Shown piece after piece: positions 39,909 to 41,593 of a stretch of DNA of 41,593 nucleotides. The number at the start of each line of letters is the position of its first letter. Within the stretch, counting starts at the first letter, position 1. The DNA is from Candidatus Thiodiazotropha sp. (ex Epidulcina cf. delphinae). Its GTDB lineage: Bacteria > Pseudomonadota > Gammaproteobacteria > Chromatiales > Chromatiaceae. The stretch is from positions 1 through 41,593 of the forward strand of contig JAHXHS010000044.1 in NCBI GenBank assembly GCA_025656455.1, written 5' to 3'. The position numbers and the translations under genes are program-made. The notes under the pieces were generated by a model. That model saw only the letters and a list, made by a program, of their open reading frames with translations, was not told where the DNA came from and searched no databases.

Positions 39909-41240
39909 CTAATAGTCAGCGGATTCCGCCAGACAAGCCCTGTTGCGTCCTGCCCGTTTCGCCGCGTACATGGCCATGTCCGCCGCGTTGATCAAGCCTT
40001 CTACGGTAACGCCGTGATCTGGCAAGGCGCTGATGCCGATACTGACCGTCAAAGTCATGGATTTCTCCCCGCTGGTGTCGAAACGATACGCCATGACACT
40101 CTCCACCAGACGCTTTGCGATTTCGAGTGCCTGTCGGGGCGGCGTCTCTGGCAGGATGACGACAAACTCCTCTCCGCCATACCGGCCGATATAGTCTACG
40201 TTCCGGACCGCTCTGCGTAGCAAATCGGCAAAGCTCTGCAGCAGTTCGTCACCGGTTTGGTGACCAAAACGGTCATTGATCCGCTTGAAATGGTCCAGAT
40301 CAAGAAAAAATACCGATAGAGGTCGCTGATGACGTAGCGCCCGATTAAGCTCATTGCGAAGCTGTGTTTCCAGCTCCGTTCGATTGTAAAAACCGGTCAG
40401 TGAATCATGGGTGGCCAACTCCTCCAGTGCTTGCTCCATCCGCTTGCGATCACTGATATCCCGTGCGATACCGATCGTTCCCAGTGCGCCATGACTGTGG
40501 AAGGTGGAAAGGGAGAGTTCTATGGGGAATTGGTGGCCCTGCTTGTGCAGGGCCGACAGCTCAATGGTTTTACCGATCATCTCTCCTGGCGCGGTGGCGA
40601 GAAAGCTGAACCTTTTCGTCGCCGTTTTTCGATCCTCTACCGGGATCAGAATCTGCTCTATATCGATACCGATCACCGCTTCCTCATCCCAGCCGAAGAT
40701 CCGGGTTGCCGCGGGATTCCAAAATTTGATCAACCCCTCGCTGTCCCACATGACGATGGCATCATGGGCGGATTTAGCGATAATGCCTAGCTTTTGCTCC
40801 GCCTCCCGGCGGGCCAGACGGTCCTGGTATTCATCCAGTTCGCGGGCAATGGCCGGAAACAGGCGGGAGCGGTTTTGCTTGATGATGTAATCCTTGGCGC
40901 CGGCTCGCATCACCTCGACGGCGATCTCCTCCCCCATCTGTCCGGACACGACAATCACGGGGAGGTCCAGTTCGAGTCTGCGGTAGAGCTCCAGCGCAGC
41001 AAGCCCACTGAAACGGGGCATGACGTAATCGACGATCAGGAGGTCCCATTCCTCCTCGCTCAGGGCCGCCTGCATCGTCTCGGCTGTTTCGACCCGCCGG
41101 ATCGTGGGGTCGTAGCCTTCTTGGTGCAGTTCATCTTCCAGCAGCAGGCGTTCGTCTTCCGAGTCATCCACGAGCAATATCCGCAGGCTGCGGGTCGGCG
41201 GAGCAGCATCTTTCGAAAGCGGGTATGTGATGCTGTTCAT
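39909..41240 (-). CDS. Diguanylate cyclase, REC-PAS-GGDEF
   Basis: A 443-residue cytoplasmic protein making cyclic di-GMP. The receiver domain (19-135) has Asp25-Asp26 and phospho-acceptor Asp71 (LLIVDYVMPRFSG). A PAS domain (about 150-265) with WDSEGLIKFWNPAATRIFGW follows, then GGDEF from about 270. The active site is GGEEF (355-359), preceded by an inhibitory I-site RNVD (346-349) at the right distance, so the enzyme should be active and feedback-inhibited. It is the first gene of the corrinoid/kinase operon. The operon's kinase could phosphorylate its receiver as well as the Rcp1-like regulator. Confidence 0.93.
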   Translation of the reverse strand: MNSITYPLSKDAAPPTRSLRILLVDDSEDERLLLEDELHQEGYDPTIRRVETAETMQAALSEEEWDLLIVDYVMPRFSGLAALELYRRLELDLPVIVVSGQMGEEIAVEVMRAGAKDYIIKQNRSRLFPAIARELDEYQDRLARREAEQKLGIIAKSAHDAIVMWDSEGLIKFWNPAATRIFGWDEEAVIGIDIEQILIPVEDRKTATKRFSFLATAPGEMIGKTIELSALHKQGHQFPIELSLSTFHSHGALGTIGIARDISDRKRMEQALEELATHDSLTGFYNRTELETQLRNELNRALRHQRPLSVFFLDLDHFKRINDRFGHQTGDELLQSFADLLRRAVRNVDYIGRYGGEEFVVILPETPPRQALEIAKRLVESVMAYRFDTSGEKSMTLTVSIGISALPDHGVTVEGLINAADMAMYAAKRAGRNRACLAESADY

Positions 41241-41372
41241 GAAGTCGGAGTCGATTTAGTTGCTCTCTAAGCTGGGTTCTGACGAACGCTTTCTCCGGAG
41301 GTTATCGGCGCCAGGCATTAACGTAGTGTCGTGCAGAAAGAATAATCCTTGCTAAGACGCTAGGTCCGCATA

Positions 41373-41400
41373 GTTTTAATTTAGCAGATGAATGTCTCAA
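41373..41400 (-). promoter_or_regulatory. Weak candidate promoter of the five-gene operon
   Basis: On the minus strand TTGAGA (41400-41395), a 16-base spacer and TAAAAC (41378-41373) partly match sigma70 boxes. The leader would be about 130 bases. This is the best pair seen upstream of the diguanylate cyclase gene but is not strong. Confidence 0.3.
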
Positions 41401-41505
41401 GCGATAAAAAAACTCGAAAAAACTCGAGACAACCATGGGCGAATAGCCGCTCGATAAACGGCGGAAAAACCAGCAAGACGGGATAGTAAATTAGTTCCTC
41501 GGCCC

Positions 41506-41593
41506 TAGGGCCTGTTAACACTAATTTGATAGCCACTGCCAAGACCCTGTTTTTGTCCAGCAAGGCAGAAGGAGCGCGGTGTAGCTGGGTCTA
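41506..41593. mobile_element. MITE family 2, left part (cut by the window end)
   Basis: These 88 bases equal 34631-34718 with one difference (T to C within the CCTTG segment). The copy starts with the terminal repeat TAGGGCCTG and continues beyond the window. It stands in the gene-free region upstream of the diguanylate cyclase operon. Confidence 0.92.

Overview
The window looks like the chromosome of a free-living or symbiotic gammaproteobacterium. The evidence is the core order tig-clpP-clpX-lon-hupB-(tRNA-Val, tRNA-Asp)-ppiD, a YajD-type HNH protein, a PagL-type lipid A deacylase and a PhbB-type acetoacetyl-CoA reductase. The mix of a periplasmic alpha-carbonic anhydrase, polyhydroxyalkanoate synthesis, many sensory proteins and abundant small mobile repeats would fit a sulfur-oxidising lineage of the Chromatiales/Sedimenticola/Thiodiazotropha kind, but that placement is inference. 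There is no rRNA operon, CRISPR array or complete insertion sequence in the window.

Layout. 1-1.2 kb: end of a MITE, then a hotdog thioesterase and an NTF2-like protein on the minus strand. 1.3-12.6 kb: housekeeping block with parC (behind a REP-like inverted pair), tRNA-Leu, then the proteostasis cluster tig-clpP-clpX-lon, hupB, two tRNAs and ppiD. lon has a good heat-shock (sigma32) promoter and hupB a near-consensus sigma70 promoter. 12.6-14.4 kb: repeat-rich gap, fabI and a vapBC toxin-antitoxin pair with a visible operator. 14.6-23.4 kb: a peptide ABC transporter (membrane-anchored binding protein, two enlarged permeases, a fused double ATPase), then a higBA module, then a second fused double ATPase. 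23.5-26.1 kb: a secreted protein with two tandem PilJ domains next to a chemoreceptor. 26.2-28.4 kb: phbB followed by two decayed genes (a Cache-like sensor and a DUF815 ATPase that has lost Walker A). 28.4-31.6 kb: carbonic anhydrase, yajD and a DUF4185-type lipoprotein. 31.7-33.7 kb: a complete 299-bp MITE, then an arsR-methyltransferase-pagL operon read leftward from a perfect TTGACA-17-TATAAT promoter. 33.7-34.9 kb: structured repeats and a YceK/YidQ-type lipoprotein gene whose 3' end has been rewritten by a second MITE family. 35.1-35.9 kb: an AIM24/TIGR00266 protein. 35.9-41.2 kb: a five-gene leftward operon that is the most interesting part of the window.

The five-gene operon encodes, in transcription order, a REC-PAS-GGDEF diguanylate cyclase, a MtaC-like corrinoid protein with the full DxHxxG...SxL...GG cobalamin signature, a UroD/MtaA-family protein that overlaps it by ATGA and lacks the usual zinc cysteines, a histidine kinase whose N-terminal half looks like DUF1638, and an Rcp1-like response regulator. 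DUF1638 and UroD/corrinoid proteins are familiar from methyl-transfer chemistry. Here they are wired to a kinase, a phospho-receiver and a c-di-GMP synthase, with no substrate methyltransferase (MtaB/MttB type) or reductive activase beside them. The inference is a cobalamin- or methyl-group-sensing signalling system rather than a catabolic pathway.

Two MITE families are present. One is a 299-bp element with 36-bp perfect terminal inverted repeats and two nested long hairpins. The other is a 270-bp element with 32-bp perfect termini and a TA target. Partial or diverged ends of the first occur at several further places.
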